64,000 nucleotides of DNA from Syntrophales bacterium (lineage in GTDB: Bacteria; Desulfobacterota; Syntrophia; Syntrophales; UBA4778). Both the position numbers and the translations under genes were made by a program. The DNA is taken from assembly GCA_028712885.1 (NCBI GenBank), contig JAQTPK010000008.1, forward strand, positions 1 through 64,000. Direction: 5' to 3'. The notes under the pieces are model-generated. The model was given only the letters and a program-made list of their open reading frames with translations. It was not told the origin of the DNA and did no database searches. Positions 51,286 through 60,346 of this stretch are shown here, in pieces. How positions within the stretch are numbered: position 1 is the stretch's first letter; each line of letters starts with the position of its first letter.

Positions 51286-52290
51286 CTACAAGCCGCCGAG
51301 CGCCATTCCCGCCCCCCTGGCTACGGCCAGCAGGGGGTCCTTGGAAACAGTAACGGGAAGCCCGATCTTATCCGAAAGAATATTATGGATATTGGCGAGG
51401 AGCGCGCATCCCCCGGTCAGGACGATGCCGCGATTAACGATGTCGGCCGACAGTTCCGGAGGACATTGTCCAAGCACCTCTTTGATCGCGTCCACAATGT
51501 GCTCGATCTGCGGCATCATGGCGAATCTGAACTCCTCCCCGTTCACCTCGCGGTAGCTCGGAATTCCCGATATCGGGTCCATGCCCTTCACGGTTACAAC
51601 CGTGTTCCCTTTTCCGTCAAAGAAAGCGCAGCCGATAGTGGTCTTTATTTCTTCTCCCAGTTTATCTCCGATCAAGAGACTGTAATTTTTTTTCATGTAC
51701 TGCACGATAGCCGCATCCATGTGATTGCCCGCTACGGGAATGGTTTTCGAACAGACTATTCCCGACAGGGACAGGACGGCCGTTTCCGTTATGCCGCCGC
51801 CGATATCAACAATCAGGGAGCCTTCCGGCTCGTTGATCCTGATCCCGGATCCCAGCGCCGCTGCAATCGGTTCCTCTATCAGGCGGACTTCGCCGGCGCC
51901 TACGGATTCGATCAGGTTGATCAGGCTTTTTGATTCGACCGGGGTGATAGCGGTCGGCGCAGTCACCATAACCCTCCGGTTTTTCCCGAAACGCCGGGTT
52001 CGAGTCCGCCCGAGATAATGCTTCAGCATCAGAGAGGCCATTTCGAAGTCGACGACGACACCCTCCCTGACCGGCATGATCGCCTTGATGTTCCTTGATT
52101 CCTTTCCGATCATCCTCTTGGCTTCCATGCCGGCGGCGGCCAGTCTTTTGCCGCCGCTCGCTTCCTGTCGAACGGCTATAACGGACGGCTCGTTTACCAG
52201 CACATCGCCGTGAGAAAGGACAAGCGTGTTGCTGGTTCCCATGTCGATTGCCACATCATCTGAAAAACACGCAAAAAAATTCCTGATCAT
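51286..52290 (-). CDS. mreB: MreB-like actin-family cell-shape protein
   Basis: The 334-residue protein has the actin-fold signatures of MreB: DVAIDMGTSNTLV (phosphate 1), the IEEPIAAALGSG segment, LIVDIGGGITETAVLSL (phosphate 2) and GIVLTGGCALL (adenosine). It polymerises under the inner membrane and guides wall synthesis. It is not followed by mreC/mreD, so it may be a second copy or a separated gene. The phosphate-2 loop is standard. Convergent with meaB. Confidence 0.9.
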   Translation of the reverse strand: MIRNFFACFSDDVAIDMGTSNTLVLSHGDVLVNEPSVIAVRQEASGGKRLAAAGMEAKRMIGKESRNIKAIMPVREGVVVDFEMASLMLKHYLGRTRTRRFGKNRRVMVTAPTAITPVESKSLINLIESVGAGEVRLIEEPIAAALGSGIRINEPEGSLIVDIGGGITETAVLSLSGIVCSKTIPVAGNHMDAAIVQYMKKNYSLLIGDKLGEEIKTTIGCAFFDGKGNTVVTVKGMDPISGIPSYREVNGEEFRFAMMPQIEHIVDAIKEVLGQCPPELSADIVNRGIVLTGGCALLANIHNILSDKIGLPVTVSKDPLLAVARGAGMALGGL

Positions 52291-52342
52291 CGCTCATCCA
52301 ATACCAAGGAACGCACCTTTCGGCTTCATAAAGCGCTTCAGT

Positions 52343-52780
52343 TTAGAGATGGTAATCACCCGAGGCTTCAGGCTGATAAATGATTTTGACGACTCGCATT
52401 CTTCTCAATCCGGACGGGACTTTCCATTCGATGGCGTCACCCTCGCGATATCCGAGCAGCGCTGTCCCGATAGGGGCGAGGATCGATATCCTGTTTTCCT
52501 TGATGTCGGCGCCGGAAGGAAAAACAAGAGTGAGGATGAGGTCCTCTCCGGAATCAAGGTCTTTGAGGTGCACCCTGGAGTTCATCGTGATAACATCGGC
52601 GGGGACATGCTCGGGGTCGATCAGATTTGCCCTGTCCAGCTCTTTTTCCAGTTCGTTGAGATCACTTCTGATCTTGCCGCGGCTATCACGGATTCCATCG
52701 ATCAGATTCCGCAAACGCTCCATATCGAATCGGGTAATGAAAATCGTTCTCTCTTTCATGGCGGCAGCCCTCTCTTCCAT
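52343..52780 (-). CDS. Rnk/GreA C-terminal-like transcription factor
   Basis: The protein of about 145 residues begins with a short coiled-coil (about 10-55) and ends in the GreA/GreB C-terminal FKBP-like domain: VTMNSRVHLKDL-type strand, ILAPIGTALLGYREGDAIEW. This is the layout of Rnk, which binds RNA polymerase near the secondary channel and can antagonise Gre factors. ATG 52780 has GGAG 5 bases upstream; ATG 52759 (MKERTIFI) is an alternative. It is probably cotranscribed with mreB. Confidence 0.82.
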   Translation of the reverse strand: MEERAAAMKERTIFITRFDMERLRNLIDGIRDSRGKIRSDLNELEKELDRANLIDPEHVPADVITMNSRVHLKDLDSGEDLILTLVFPSGADIKENRISILAPIGTALLGYREGDAIEWKVPSGLRRMRVVKIIYQPEASGDYHL

Positions 52781-52822
52781 GCGCACTCCGTAAAATCATG
52801 CAATTCCCTCAGGAACAGGAAA

Positions 52823-52852
52823 GGGGTACCGTTAGTGTTAACAAGGTACCCC
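52823..52852. other. GGGGTACC inverted repeat
   Basis: GGGGTACC and GGTACCCC flank GTTAGTGTTAACAA. It lies between the methyltransferase and the Rnk-like gene, both on the minus strand, and might be a weak terminator or an operator. No T run follows directly. Confidence 0.35.
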
Positions 52853-52957
52853 GTCCCCCCTTGCCTATAATGTGGAGTCTGCCACAAGCAATCAAAGTTA
52901 TCAAGCCCCGTAAGGCGGGTTTGGTCAAAGTCTTGAGACTTGTCTGGTTAACCGGCA

Positions 52958-53662
52958 TCACACAGGTACACGATAGACTGTTTCACAAGCACCAGCAGCC
53001 AGTTTTCCAAAATAAAGGCAGTACAATTCATGGCTTTCTCCCAAATAAAGTTTCTGGCGTTCATTTTGAGGCAACCCTGTCAACTCTCGTATATCCAGCA
53101 GCGGTGGCAGCACAATGGCAACATTTTCAGTCCGCTCCAGCATTGTCTTGAGCAGTGTATCCGCGGGTGGTTGAGTGTTGGAGTGAATGAAACGATATAC
53201 GTGATCAGGGCCGGTAATAGCCCAATCCGGATCCAGAAATGCTGCATCGAAGGGCGGAAGTCCTGTCAAGAGGCTTTGGTCGAGGATGCTGCCGGAAACA
53301 AATTCTACTGAGTTCAAAAGACCTGCTCTTTGCAGGTTCTTCTTAGCTTGGGCTTGGTGGGATCTATCGATCTCCACGGTTATTACCCGGGATGCTACCC
53401 GAGCTAAAGCGATGGTCGTAAAACCAGCGCCAGTGCACGTCTCAAGGACTCGTCGTCCACGAAACCTCTCGGCTAGAGCTGAGGCGAACCGCTGATCAAT
53501 ACCCATCATGAATGTACGCTCATCTGCTGTATAGTCATCTCCATACTTCATCCGGATTGCATTTGGATTCATCTTGGCTATCTTCATATGTCGAATAGTT
53601 TTATGTGCATGGTTTTGATGAACGATTACGGGAGAAACAAAATAATTCGATGATGTGGTCAC
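52958..53662 (-). CDS. SAM-dependent methyltransferase, possibly RNA cap guanine-N2 type
   Basis: The 234-residue class I methyltransferase has motif I VLETCTGAGFTTIALA followed by the acidic VITVEID, and a catalytic-loop-like segment FLDPDWAITGPDHVYRF where DPPW/DPPF is more usual. The pattern resembles proteins annotated as trimethylguanosine-synthase-like, but the RNA substrate is a guess. The start is uncertain: GTG 53662, or ATG near 53587 (MKIAKMNPNAIRMKYG). Base composition and codon use look less GC-rich than the neighbours, and it interrupts the ybeY-rnk stretch, which hints at transfer. Confidence 0.7.
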   Translation of the reverse strand: MTTSSNYFVSPVIVHQNHAHKTIRHMKIAKMNPNAIRMKYGDDYTADERTFMMGIDQRFASALAERFRGRRVLETCTGAGFTTIALARVASRVITVEIDRSHQAQAKKNLQRAGLLNSVEFVSGSILDQSLLTGLPPFDAAFLDPDWAITGPDHVYRFIHSNTQPPADTLLKTMLERTENVAIVLPPLLDIRELTGLPQNERQKLYLGESHELYCLYFGKLAAGACETVYRVPV

Positions 53663-53670
53663 GATCCTGA

Positions 53671-54123
53671 TTAACGTATTTCCAATTTATGAACCGCCTC
53701 AAATAATTCCCTCTCCATTTCCTTCATCTCCTTCGCCTCCTTTTTTGATTTCTCGTGATCGTAGCCGAGGAGATGCAGTATCCCGTGGATGGCCAGGAAA
53801 TCGAGTTCCTGCTCTAAGGTCAGGCCGCCTTTGCTGGCGTCGCGTTCGGCCGTTTCGACCGAGATGGCGATATCGCCGAGGATATGGGGATTGATGTCCG
53901 AATGTTCCCCTTCCTGCATGGGGAAGGAGATGACGTTGGTGGGACGGTCCCGGTCCAGGTGCCGCGCATTGAGCTCCCGGATGCCGGCGTCGTCAAGGAG
54001 GATGACCGTGATTTCCCGGCCGGAGGGATCCAGCCGCTTCATGATCTTCTGCAGGGCTCCCCGAAAGCGCCTCTTATCGACCTTTGCCTTTTTCTGCCGG
54101 TCTATTATCTGGATGGCCGCCAT
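53671..54123 (-). CDS. ybeY: Endoribonuclease YbeY
   Basis: The protein of about 150 residues acts in 16S rRNA maturation and quality control. The zinc-binding signature HGILHLLGYDHE is present near residue 112, along with NVISFPMQ. I chose ATG 54123 (MAAIQIIDRQ), which has AGAGGG just upstream; the longer frame to 54180 encodes only the overlap with the preceding pgpH gene. The overlap of about 50 bases suggests coupled expression. Confidence 0.93.
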   Translation of the reverse strand: MAAIQIIDRQKKAKVDKRRFRGALQKIMKRLDPSGREITVILLDDAGIRELNARHLDRDRPTNVISFPMQEGEHSDINPHILGDIAISVETAERDASKGGLTLEQELDFLAIHGILHLLGYDHEKSKKEAKEMKEMERELFEAVHKLEIR

Positions 54124-56440
54124 TGCCCTCTTTTTTCGGTCCGCCGTTCCCTTCTTTTTTGGGGAGGGCCTGGCTGACACCCTGCGACTCGTTATAGTCG
54201 ATCCTGTGGTGAAAGATACCAGTGAGCGTCCGCGTGAAGCTGTCGGCGATGCCGTTCAGGTCGGCCATCGTCAGCTCGCATTCGTCGAGCTGGCCGTCCA
54301 TGAAGACCTGCTTGATCCGCCCCTGGACCAGGTTCCTGATCCGCGACGGGGTGGGTTCGGTGAGAGTCCTGGATGACGCCTCGACGACGTCGCCGAGCAT
54401 GACTATTCCGGCCTCCTTGGTCTGGGGCTTGGGACCGGGATAGCGGAAATCGCTTTCGGGAATGGAGCGGATGGAGGGGTCCTTGTCCTTCTGCGCCTTT
54501 TCGTAGAAGTAGCTGACGATCCCCATGCCGTGATGCTGGCGGATGATGTCGGTGAGGACCCTGCCGAGCCGGTGCTTCTGCGCGATTTCGCAGCCGTCCT
54601 TCACGTGCGAGATGATCACGAGGCTGCTCATCCGGGGGGAGAGCTTGTCGTGCTTGTTCTTCCAGCCCTGCTGGTTCTCTATGAAATAGAGCGGCTTGCT
54701 TGTCTTGCCGATGTCGTGGTAGTAAGCCGCGACTTTCGCCAGGAGCGAATTGGCGTGGATCGCCTCGGCCGCCGCCTCCGCCATGGAGGCGACTATTATG
54801 CTGTGGTGATAAGTGCCGGGCGCCTCTACGATCATGCGCTGGAGAATGGGCTGGTCGAGATTGGCGAGCTCAAGCAGGCGGACGTCGGTCGTGTACCCGA
54901 ACAGGCTCTCGAACATGGGGATGACGCCGGCGACCAGGATGCCGGAAAGGACGCCGCCCGCCATGCCCATAAGGAGCTTGAAGAAGATGTCCGTCTGGGC
55001 GAACTTTCCGGACAGGAGCGAGATGCTGATGATGACCGTCATGTTGACCAGGCCCGCCAGGACGCCCGACCGGAAATAGGAAGACCGGTGCTTCCCGTAG
55101 GCGGACATATGGTACGCCGATACGGAGCTGCCGAGAAAGGCGAAGAGAAACATGGTCATCTTCGCCTCGAACAGGAATGTCATCAGCACGGCGGAAAACA
55201 CGGAAAAGACGAGCGCGACGTTGCGGTTCATGAACACCGCCACCATCCACGTCGCGAATGTAAAGGGCAGGGCGTAATAAACGGCGTCGGCCTGGATGTA
55301 GGGAAAGGCATGGGAAATGGAATCGGAGAAGAAGATCCCCGCCCGCACCAGGATAACCTGGAGCAGCGCCAGTGACGACAGGAACAGAACGTCCACGATG
55401 CTCTTTTCGATGTTCTTCGCCAGCCCCCGCGATATATTGTAAAACACCGCGCAGAGAATCATTATCGTGAACAGGATGCCGAAGAACGCCTCGTGCGCCC
55501 GGGGCGAATCCTTCCGTCCGAAATACACGTCGAGCTTGTTCAGCGTTTCCGGGGTAAGGCTTTCGCCGGCCCTGGCGATCACTTCATTTTTCTGGATCCT
55601 GAAATAGAGCGGCTGGAAGTTCTCGATAAGGCTCTGCTTTCTTTTTTCAGTGGCGTCCCTGTTGAACGTGAGATTCGGCTGGACGAGACCCCGCAGGAAG
55701 GTGAACGCGAATATTCTCTGCTCCTCTTTTTCCCTGCCGAAAAACGAGATCGACTGTTTTTCCAGGTAATAATCCAGATCCTCCATATCGATGACGTTCG
55801 TCAAGTTCCTGCGTTCCTCTTCCCGCTGCGTCTTGAGGTCCCGGGTGATGATGCCCTTCTTTTTAGACCATTTGACGTACTCGTCGTGGCGGACGAAATC
55901 GGCCCGGTACACTATCTGCAAGAACTGGTTCAGGCTGTTTTCCACGTCGCTGGAAAACGCCCTCCTGTGCAGGTACTGGAAGTTGGCGCCGGAAATCGGG
56001 ACGCCGAGGGCCCTTTCCAGATCCGCCCTGACCTTCCTCAGATCGCGCGCGCGGGTTTCCCCGGTGTCGTCCCGGCGGTAATGGCGCTCGCGCACCTGGG
56101 AAAAGGCCCTGGATATCTGGCCGGCGAGATTGGCGGGAAACTCCCTGTCGTAGTCGTAGACGGGCTCGAGGTTCCTCTCTGCTTCCGTTTTGCGCTGTTC
56201 GGTGGCCGCGCGGTCCTTCACGACGAAATCACGGTCGGCGATCACGTCCTTTTCGAGGACCATGCCGACGGAATACACCGGAGAAAAGAAATGGAAGCGC
56301 GGAATCAGCAGGAGAGTCAGGATAACGCTCAGGACAACAAGGATGCTCCACTTCTGCAGGGCGGGATTTTTCAGGAAAAGAGGAATCTCCCTCTGTGCGG
56401 GAGTTCCCTTGACCTTCAGCGCTGTGCCGTTCTTTTGCAT
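54074..56440 (-). CDS. 7TM-HD phosphohydrolase, PgpH-like
   Basis: The 788-residue membrane protein has one N-terminal helix, an extracellular 7TMR-HDED domain (about 60-320), seven membrane helices (about 320-500) and a cytoplasmic HD domain with TYHHSIIVASMAE and YYHDIGK (about 560-600). PgpH-type proteins hydrolyse c-di-AMP. The C-terminal tail has a tandem PKKEGNGG repeat. Order phoH-pgpH-ybeY is conserved in many bacteria. Confidence 0.92.
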   Translation of the reverse strand: MQKNGTALKVKGTPAQREIPLFLKNPALQKWSILVVLSVILTLLLIPRFHFFSPVYSVGMVLEKDVIADRDFVVKDRAATEQRKTEAERNLEPVYDYDREFPANLAGQISRAFSQVRERHYRRDDTGETRARDLRKVRADLERALGVPISGANFQYLHRRAFSSDVENSLNQFLQIVYRADFVRHDEYVKWSKKKGIITRDLKTQREEERRNLTNVIDMEDLDYYLEKQSISFFGREKEEQRIFAFTFLRGLVQPNLTFNRDATEKRKQSLIENFQPLYFRIQKNEVIARAGESLTPETLNKLDVYFGRKDSPRAHEAFFGILFTIMILCAVFYNISRGLAKNIEKSIVDVLFLSSLALLQVILVRAGIFFSDSISHAFPYIQADAVYYALPFTFATWMVAVFMNRNVALVFSVFSAVLMTFLFEAKMTMFLFAFLGSSVSAYHMSAYGKHRSSYFRSGVLAGLVNMTVIISISLLSGKFAQTDIFFKLLMGMAGGVLSGILVAGVIPMFESLFGYTTDVRLLELANLDQPILQRMIVEAPGTYHHSIIVASMAEAAAEAIHANSLLAKVAAYYHDIGKTSKPLYFIENQQGWKNKHDKLSPRMSSLVIISHVKDGCEIAQKHRLGRVLTDIIRQHHGMGIVSYFYEKAQKDKDPSIRSIPESDFRYPGPKPQTKEAGIVMLGDVVEASSRTLTEPTPSRIRNLVQGRIKQVFMDGQLDECELTMADLNGIADSFTRTLTGIFHHRIDYNESQGVSQALPKKEGNGGPKKEGNGGHPDNRPAEKGKGR

Positions 56441-56450
56441 GCTCGGATGC

Positions 56451-57443
56451 TTATTTCGCCGGCTTCCGTCTTACCCGGTCGAGATGATTATACGCCCTTA
56501 TTATGTCCTGAACGAGCGGATGTCTTACCACGTCCACTTCTGAAAAGTAAATAAAGCTGATCGCCTCCGTCCTGCTGAGGATCTCTTCGGCTTCGATCAG
56601 CCCCGATATCTTGTCCGGCGGCAGGTCGGTCTGGGTCACGTCCCCGGTGATGACGGATTTTGAGCCGAAACCGAGCCTGGTCAGGAACATTTTCATCTGC
56701 TCCGAGGTCGTATTCTGCGCTTCGTCGAGTATGACGAACGAGTCGTTCAGCGTCCGGCCCCGCATGAAGGCGAGGGGCGCGACCTCGATTATTCCCTTGT
56801 GGACGAGGGCGGTTGCCCGGTCGAAATCCATCATTTCGAACAGGGCATCGTAGAGCGGCCGGAGATAAGGATTGACCTTCTCGGCGATATCGCCCGGCAG
56901 AAATCCCAGTTTCTCCCCGGCTTCGACCGCAGGGCGGGCGAGCACGATGCGGCTTACCCTCCTCTCCATAAGCGCCGACACCGCCATCGCCATGGCGAGA
57001 TACGTTTTGCCGGTTCCCGCCGGTCCAATCCCGAAGACCATGTCGTGGCTGCGGATCGCGTCTATGTAAGCCTTCTGGGCGATGCTTTTGGGGGTAACGG
57101 AGCGCCTTTTTGAAGGCACGAGTATCGTATCCAGGAAAACGTCTTCCAGGCGGACGTTCGGATCTTCGGTGAGAATCCTCCTGGCGTAATCTATATCGGC
57201 GGGATAGATCGGAACCCCTTTTCCGATAAGGGAATACAGCTGCAGGACAAGGCTCTCGACTATCTCCGTTTCCCGCTTTCCCCCGGTGATCTGGATCTCG
57301 TTGCCGCGGGCCTGCAAATGTACCTTCTGCAGTTTTTCAATCAGCTTCAGATTTTTGTCGTGTTCTCCGAGAAGGACCTTGAAAAGGTTCACATCCGGAA
57401 AGCCGACCGTCTTTGTCACGGTTTTTTCTGTTTTCGACTTCAT
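56451..57443 (-). CDS. phoH: PhoH-family ATPase
   Basis: The 330-residue P-loop protein has Walker [10 protein letters not shown] (about 140-148), the [17 protein letters not shown] segment typical of PhoH/YbeZ, and Walker [12 protein letters not shown]. It works with YbeY in RNA metabolism, probably as a helicase-like factor. The N-terminal part (about 15-110) is the KH-like/substrate domain. It is the first gene of the minus-strand unit phoH-pgpH-ybeY. The 234-base region upstream (57444-57677) has no gene; it is AT-rich near 57500-57560, which may hold the promoter. Confidence 0.95.
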   Translation of the reverse strand: MKSKTEKTVTKTVGFPDVNLFKVLLGEHDKNLKLIEKLQKVHLQARGNEIQITGGKRETEIVESLVLQLYSLIGKGVPIYPADIDYARRILTEDPNVRLEDVFLDTILVPSKRRSVTPKSIAQKAYIDAIRSHDMVFGIGPAGTGKTYLAMAMAVSALMERRVSRIVLARPAVEAGEKLGFLPGDIAEKVNPYLRPLYDALFEMMDFDRATALVHKGIIEVAPLAFMRGRTLNDSFVILDEAQNTTSEQMKMFLTRLGFGSKSVITGDVTQTDLPPDKISGLIEAEEILSRTEAISFIYFSEVDVVRHPLVQDIIRAYNHLDRVRRKPAK

Positions 57444-57619
57444 CTACCCCAAGTAAAAAAGACGGTTCCTTTTTCCGGAAAATCCGGGAAAAACCGCCTG
57501 TCAAATACTTGCTTATAATTATATCATTTTGGGCTCCTTTATAGCATAAAAAGGGCCTGATGCAAATATGGGCAATTATCGTCCTGTGCAGGTCTTTTCT
57601 TTAGCCGTTAAACTGCGTT

Positions 57620-57677
57620 TTCCCGCTCACGCGCTTCCCGCCTTCCCGCTTTCCCTCATTTCTCGCATTTCCCGCCT
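57620..57677. repeat. 8-bp degenerate tandem array after M20 peptidase stop
   Basis: Units TTCCCGCT, CACGCGCT, TCCCGCCT, TCCCGCTT, TCCCTCAT, TTCTCGCA, TTTCCCGC. It ends against the stop codon of the minus-strand peptidase gene at 57678. Confidence 0.75.
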
Positions 57678-58916
57678 CTAATCATTCCCGCAAAGGAACA
57701 AGTACCCGAAAACCTTGGCATTTCCGACCATGTAGTCGATAATGCAGAATTCATTCGGCTGATGCGCCATATGTCCCAGCCTGCCCCAGACCGCAGCGGG
57801 AAAACCGAGGTGCCTCAGGCAGGCGGCGACCGTGCCACCTCCGATGCCGATCGGATGCGCCTCGACGCCGTAGACTTCCCTTATTGCACGCGTAAGGAAC
57901 CGGACGACAGGGGCATCGACAGGGGTCGGCCGCGGGGCCTGCGCCATCTGGACGGGCGTAGTCTCGACAGACACGCCGTAAGTCTCCTCCACTTCGGAGC
58001 ACATCCTCCTGATCTGAGAAAGTACGTCGGCCAGGGAATACTGGGGGAGAATACGGCTGTCCAGATAAAAGATATCTTCGCCGGGGATGGTATTCACATT
58101 GGAGACGTTCGCGTCCTTGCGGGTCGGCTCGAACGTGCTCATCGGAGGATCGTACAGGCTGTCGGTATGGTTGAAAATTTCGTACAGATCGTGCAGCCGG
58201 ACGACCAGGCGGCTTCCCGCCGCGAAGGCGTTTATCCCCAGGTAGGGCCTGCTGGCGTGGCACTGCTTGCCTACCGTCTTGAGACGAAGCCACAGGATGC
58301 TTTTCTCGGCGATTTCGATCCGGTCCCCTCTCTCATTGCCGAAGTCGGGCACCACAAAGAAGTCCTCGGGCTGGAAGAGGGAGGCGTGCGCCTTCAGCAG
58401 GTACTTGAGCCCGTACTCGCTGCCCATTTCCTCGTCCGAGACGATGGCCAGGCGAATCCGGCAGGGCGGCTCCGCTTTTTCGTCCAAGAGGGCCTTGGCG
58501 GCGAAAACGGAGGCGACGAGGTCCTGCTGGTTGTCCTCGGTGCCCCTGCCGTATATCTTTCCGTCTTCTACCCGGGCCTGATACGGATCGGATTTCCAGA
58601 AGCCCCGCTCGCCGGGAGGGACGACGTCCATATGGGTCATAATCCAGACGGACCGGCTGTTTTCGCGTCCAGGAATCGTCACGACGATATTGGGCCGAAC
58701 GCCGGACGGGACGCGGTCGTCGGGAGCATCATATACCAGGATATCCCGGAAACCGAGGCCCGCAAGCGTACGCAGGAGGTATTTCGCTTTCTCCGACTCT
58801 CCCTCTCCGCCGCTTTCCGGGCCCACGGCAGGTATCGCCGTGAGCTCGCATTGCATGCGGATCATGTCCTCGCGATAGGATTCGATCCTTCGGTTCAGGC
58901 GTTCGAACAGCTGCAT
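57678..58916 (-). CDS. M20-family metallopeptidase
   Basis: The 412-residue protein has the dinuclear zinc site of M20 peptidases: THMDVVPPG (zinc ligand His and catalytic-side Asp, about 94-102), GRGTEDNQQ (bridging Asp) and SDEEMGS (catalytic and ligand Glu). A dimerisation domain lies in the middle (about 200-320). It probably cleaves dipeptides or N-acyl amino acids; the exact substrate is open. It is soluble with no signal peptide. Its ATG at 58916 overlaps the end of the M16 gene. Confidence 0.87.
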   Translation of the reverse strand: MQLFERLNRRIESYREDMIRMQCELTAIPAVGPESGGEGESEKAKYLLRTLAGLGFRDILVYDAPDDRVPSGVRPNIVVTIPGRENSRSVWIMTHMDVVPPGERGFWKSDPYQARVEDGKIYGRGTEDNQQDLVASVFAAKALLDEKAEPPCRIRLAIVSDEEMGSEYGLKYLLKAHASLFQPEDFFVVPDFGNERGDRIEIAEKSILWLRLKTVGKQCHASRPYLGINAFAAGSRLVVRLHDLYEIFNHTDSLYDPPMSTFEPTRKDANVSNVNTIPGEDIFYLDSRILPQYSLADVLSQIRRMCSEVEETYGVSVETTPVQMAQAPRPTPVDAPVVRFLTRAIREVYGVEAHPIGIGGGTVAACLRHLGFPAAVWGRLGHMAHQPNEFCIIDYMVGNAKVFGYLFLCGND

Positions 58917-60346
58917 CAGAAATTCTCTTTCATCCGGATGAGTTTGCCGGACGGCGCGACCGGTTTCTCGAAACCGTCCTCATTGCCCACAATGAGGACG
59001 ACAGCGCCGTCCGAAGGCAAATGCCGGACGGCGCTCTCCCGGACCTCTGCGGAAGTGACCTTTTCGATCCTGTCCCGGAAAGAGGAGAGGAAGTCCGCCG
59101 GCAGGCCGTAAAATTCGACCCGCAGCATCTCGGCGGCGATCTGCTCGGCGGTCTCCAGATCGAAAACGAAACTGTTATTGATCGATTTCTTGGCCCAGGA
59201 AAGCTCCTGTTCGGTTATCCCCTTTTTCCGGAGCGAATCGAGGGTCTCCCTGATCACCTGGAGGACTTCGGCCGTCGATGCCGTATTCGTAATCGAATAT
59301 GCCTGGATCGCGCCGTAATTCCCGTGCGCTGAATAGAAGCTCCCGGTGCTGTAGGAAAGGCCGCGCCTGTTGCGGATCTCGCCGGTCAGGCGGGAATTGA
59401 AGCCCCCGCTTCCGAGCAGGAAATCGAGGACCGACAATGAGTAAAAATCGGGGCTCGATTTGCCCGGAACTACGTATCCGAGGATGATCGTGGATTGCGG
59501 AACGGTCTTTTCGATCAGGTGAACTGATCCATGCGAGACGGGCCGGGGCGGGTCGGGATAGGCTGCCGCTGCGGGTTTCGTCTTCCAGTCGCCGAAACGC
59601 AGCTCCGCCAGCTTGAGCGCCTCTTCCCGCGAGATGTCGCCCGTTATGGCGACGAGCATGTTTCCGGGGCGGAACCTGTCGGCATGAAAGCGGGTCAGGT
59701 CTTCGCGCCGGATCGAGCCCACGGAACGGATGGTGGCCAGTCTGCCGCGCGGATTGTCGCGGTAAATCAACGGGCGGAACTCCCGGAAGGCGGTTTTTTG
59801 CGGGTCGTCCTTTATCCTCCGCAGCGACTCTATCTTGAGGTTTTTGGCGATGGCGAGTTTTTTCACGTCGAAGGCCGGCTTCCGGACCATGTCCGCAAAC
59901 AGGGCGAAGGCCTCGGGGAAGTGATCCCGGTGTGCGTTGACCGATCCGGTGCAGGCATCCAGGCCCGCGGTGAAGGAGACGACCGATGCCGAGTAATCCA
60001 GCCTTTCGTCTATGCGGTCTCCGCTCAGCGACGCGGCGCCGCCTGTCCTCATCACGGTTGCGGCGATCTCCGCTATGCCTTCTTTTCCCGGAGGATCGTA
60101 CGCGGACCCCGCCCGTATGAGGGCGGCCGCCCGGACCAGCGGGAGCTCCCTGTCCTGAATGATATAGACAGTAAGGCCGTTCTTCAGGACAACTCTTTCG
60201 GTCTGCGGAACTTCAAACTTCAGCGGCGGGTAGCGGAGAAGCCCGGGGTCAGCCGTGATTTCCGCAGCGCCGGCGTTTGCGCCGCACAGGACGAATATAA
60301 AGAGGATGCACAGCCGTGAAATCAGGAGCAGGAATCGGGTTTTCAC
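58916..60346 (-). CDS. M16-family peptidase-like protein, non-catalytic partner
   Basis: The 476-residue exported protein has a signal peptide (about 1-27) and two M16 domains. In the position of the HXXEH zinc motif it reads GIAEIAATVM, so it has no zinc site. Such proteins pair with an active M16 subunit. The last domain includes the R/Y segment RGLSYSTGSFYSAHG that helps bind substrate. It overlaps the active gene upstream by 4 bases, indicating one complex. Confidence 0.9.
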   Translation of the reverse strand: MKTRFLLLISRLCILFIFVLCGANAGAAEITADPGLLRYPPLKFEVPQTERVVLKNGLTVYIIQDRELPLVRAAALIRAGSAYDPPGKEGIAEIAATVMRTGGAASLSGDRIDERLDYSASVVSFTAGLDACTGSVNAHRDHFPEAFALFADMVRKPAFDVKKLAIAKNLKIESLRRIKDDPQKTAFREFRPLIYRDNPRGRLATIRSVGSIRREDLTRFHADRFRPGNMLVAITGDISREEALKLAELRFGDWKTKPAAAAYPDPPRPVSHGSVHLIEKTVPQSTIILGYVVPGKSSPDFYSLSVLDFLLGSGGFNSRLTGEIRNRRGLSYSTGSFYSAHGNYGAIQAYSITNTASTAEVLQVIRETLDSLRKKGITEQELSWAKKSINNSFVFDLETAEQIAAEMLRVEFYGLPADFLSSFRDRIEKVTSAEVRESAVRHLPSDGAVVLIVGNEDGFEKPVAPSGKLIRMKENF

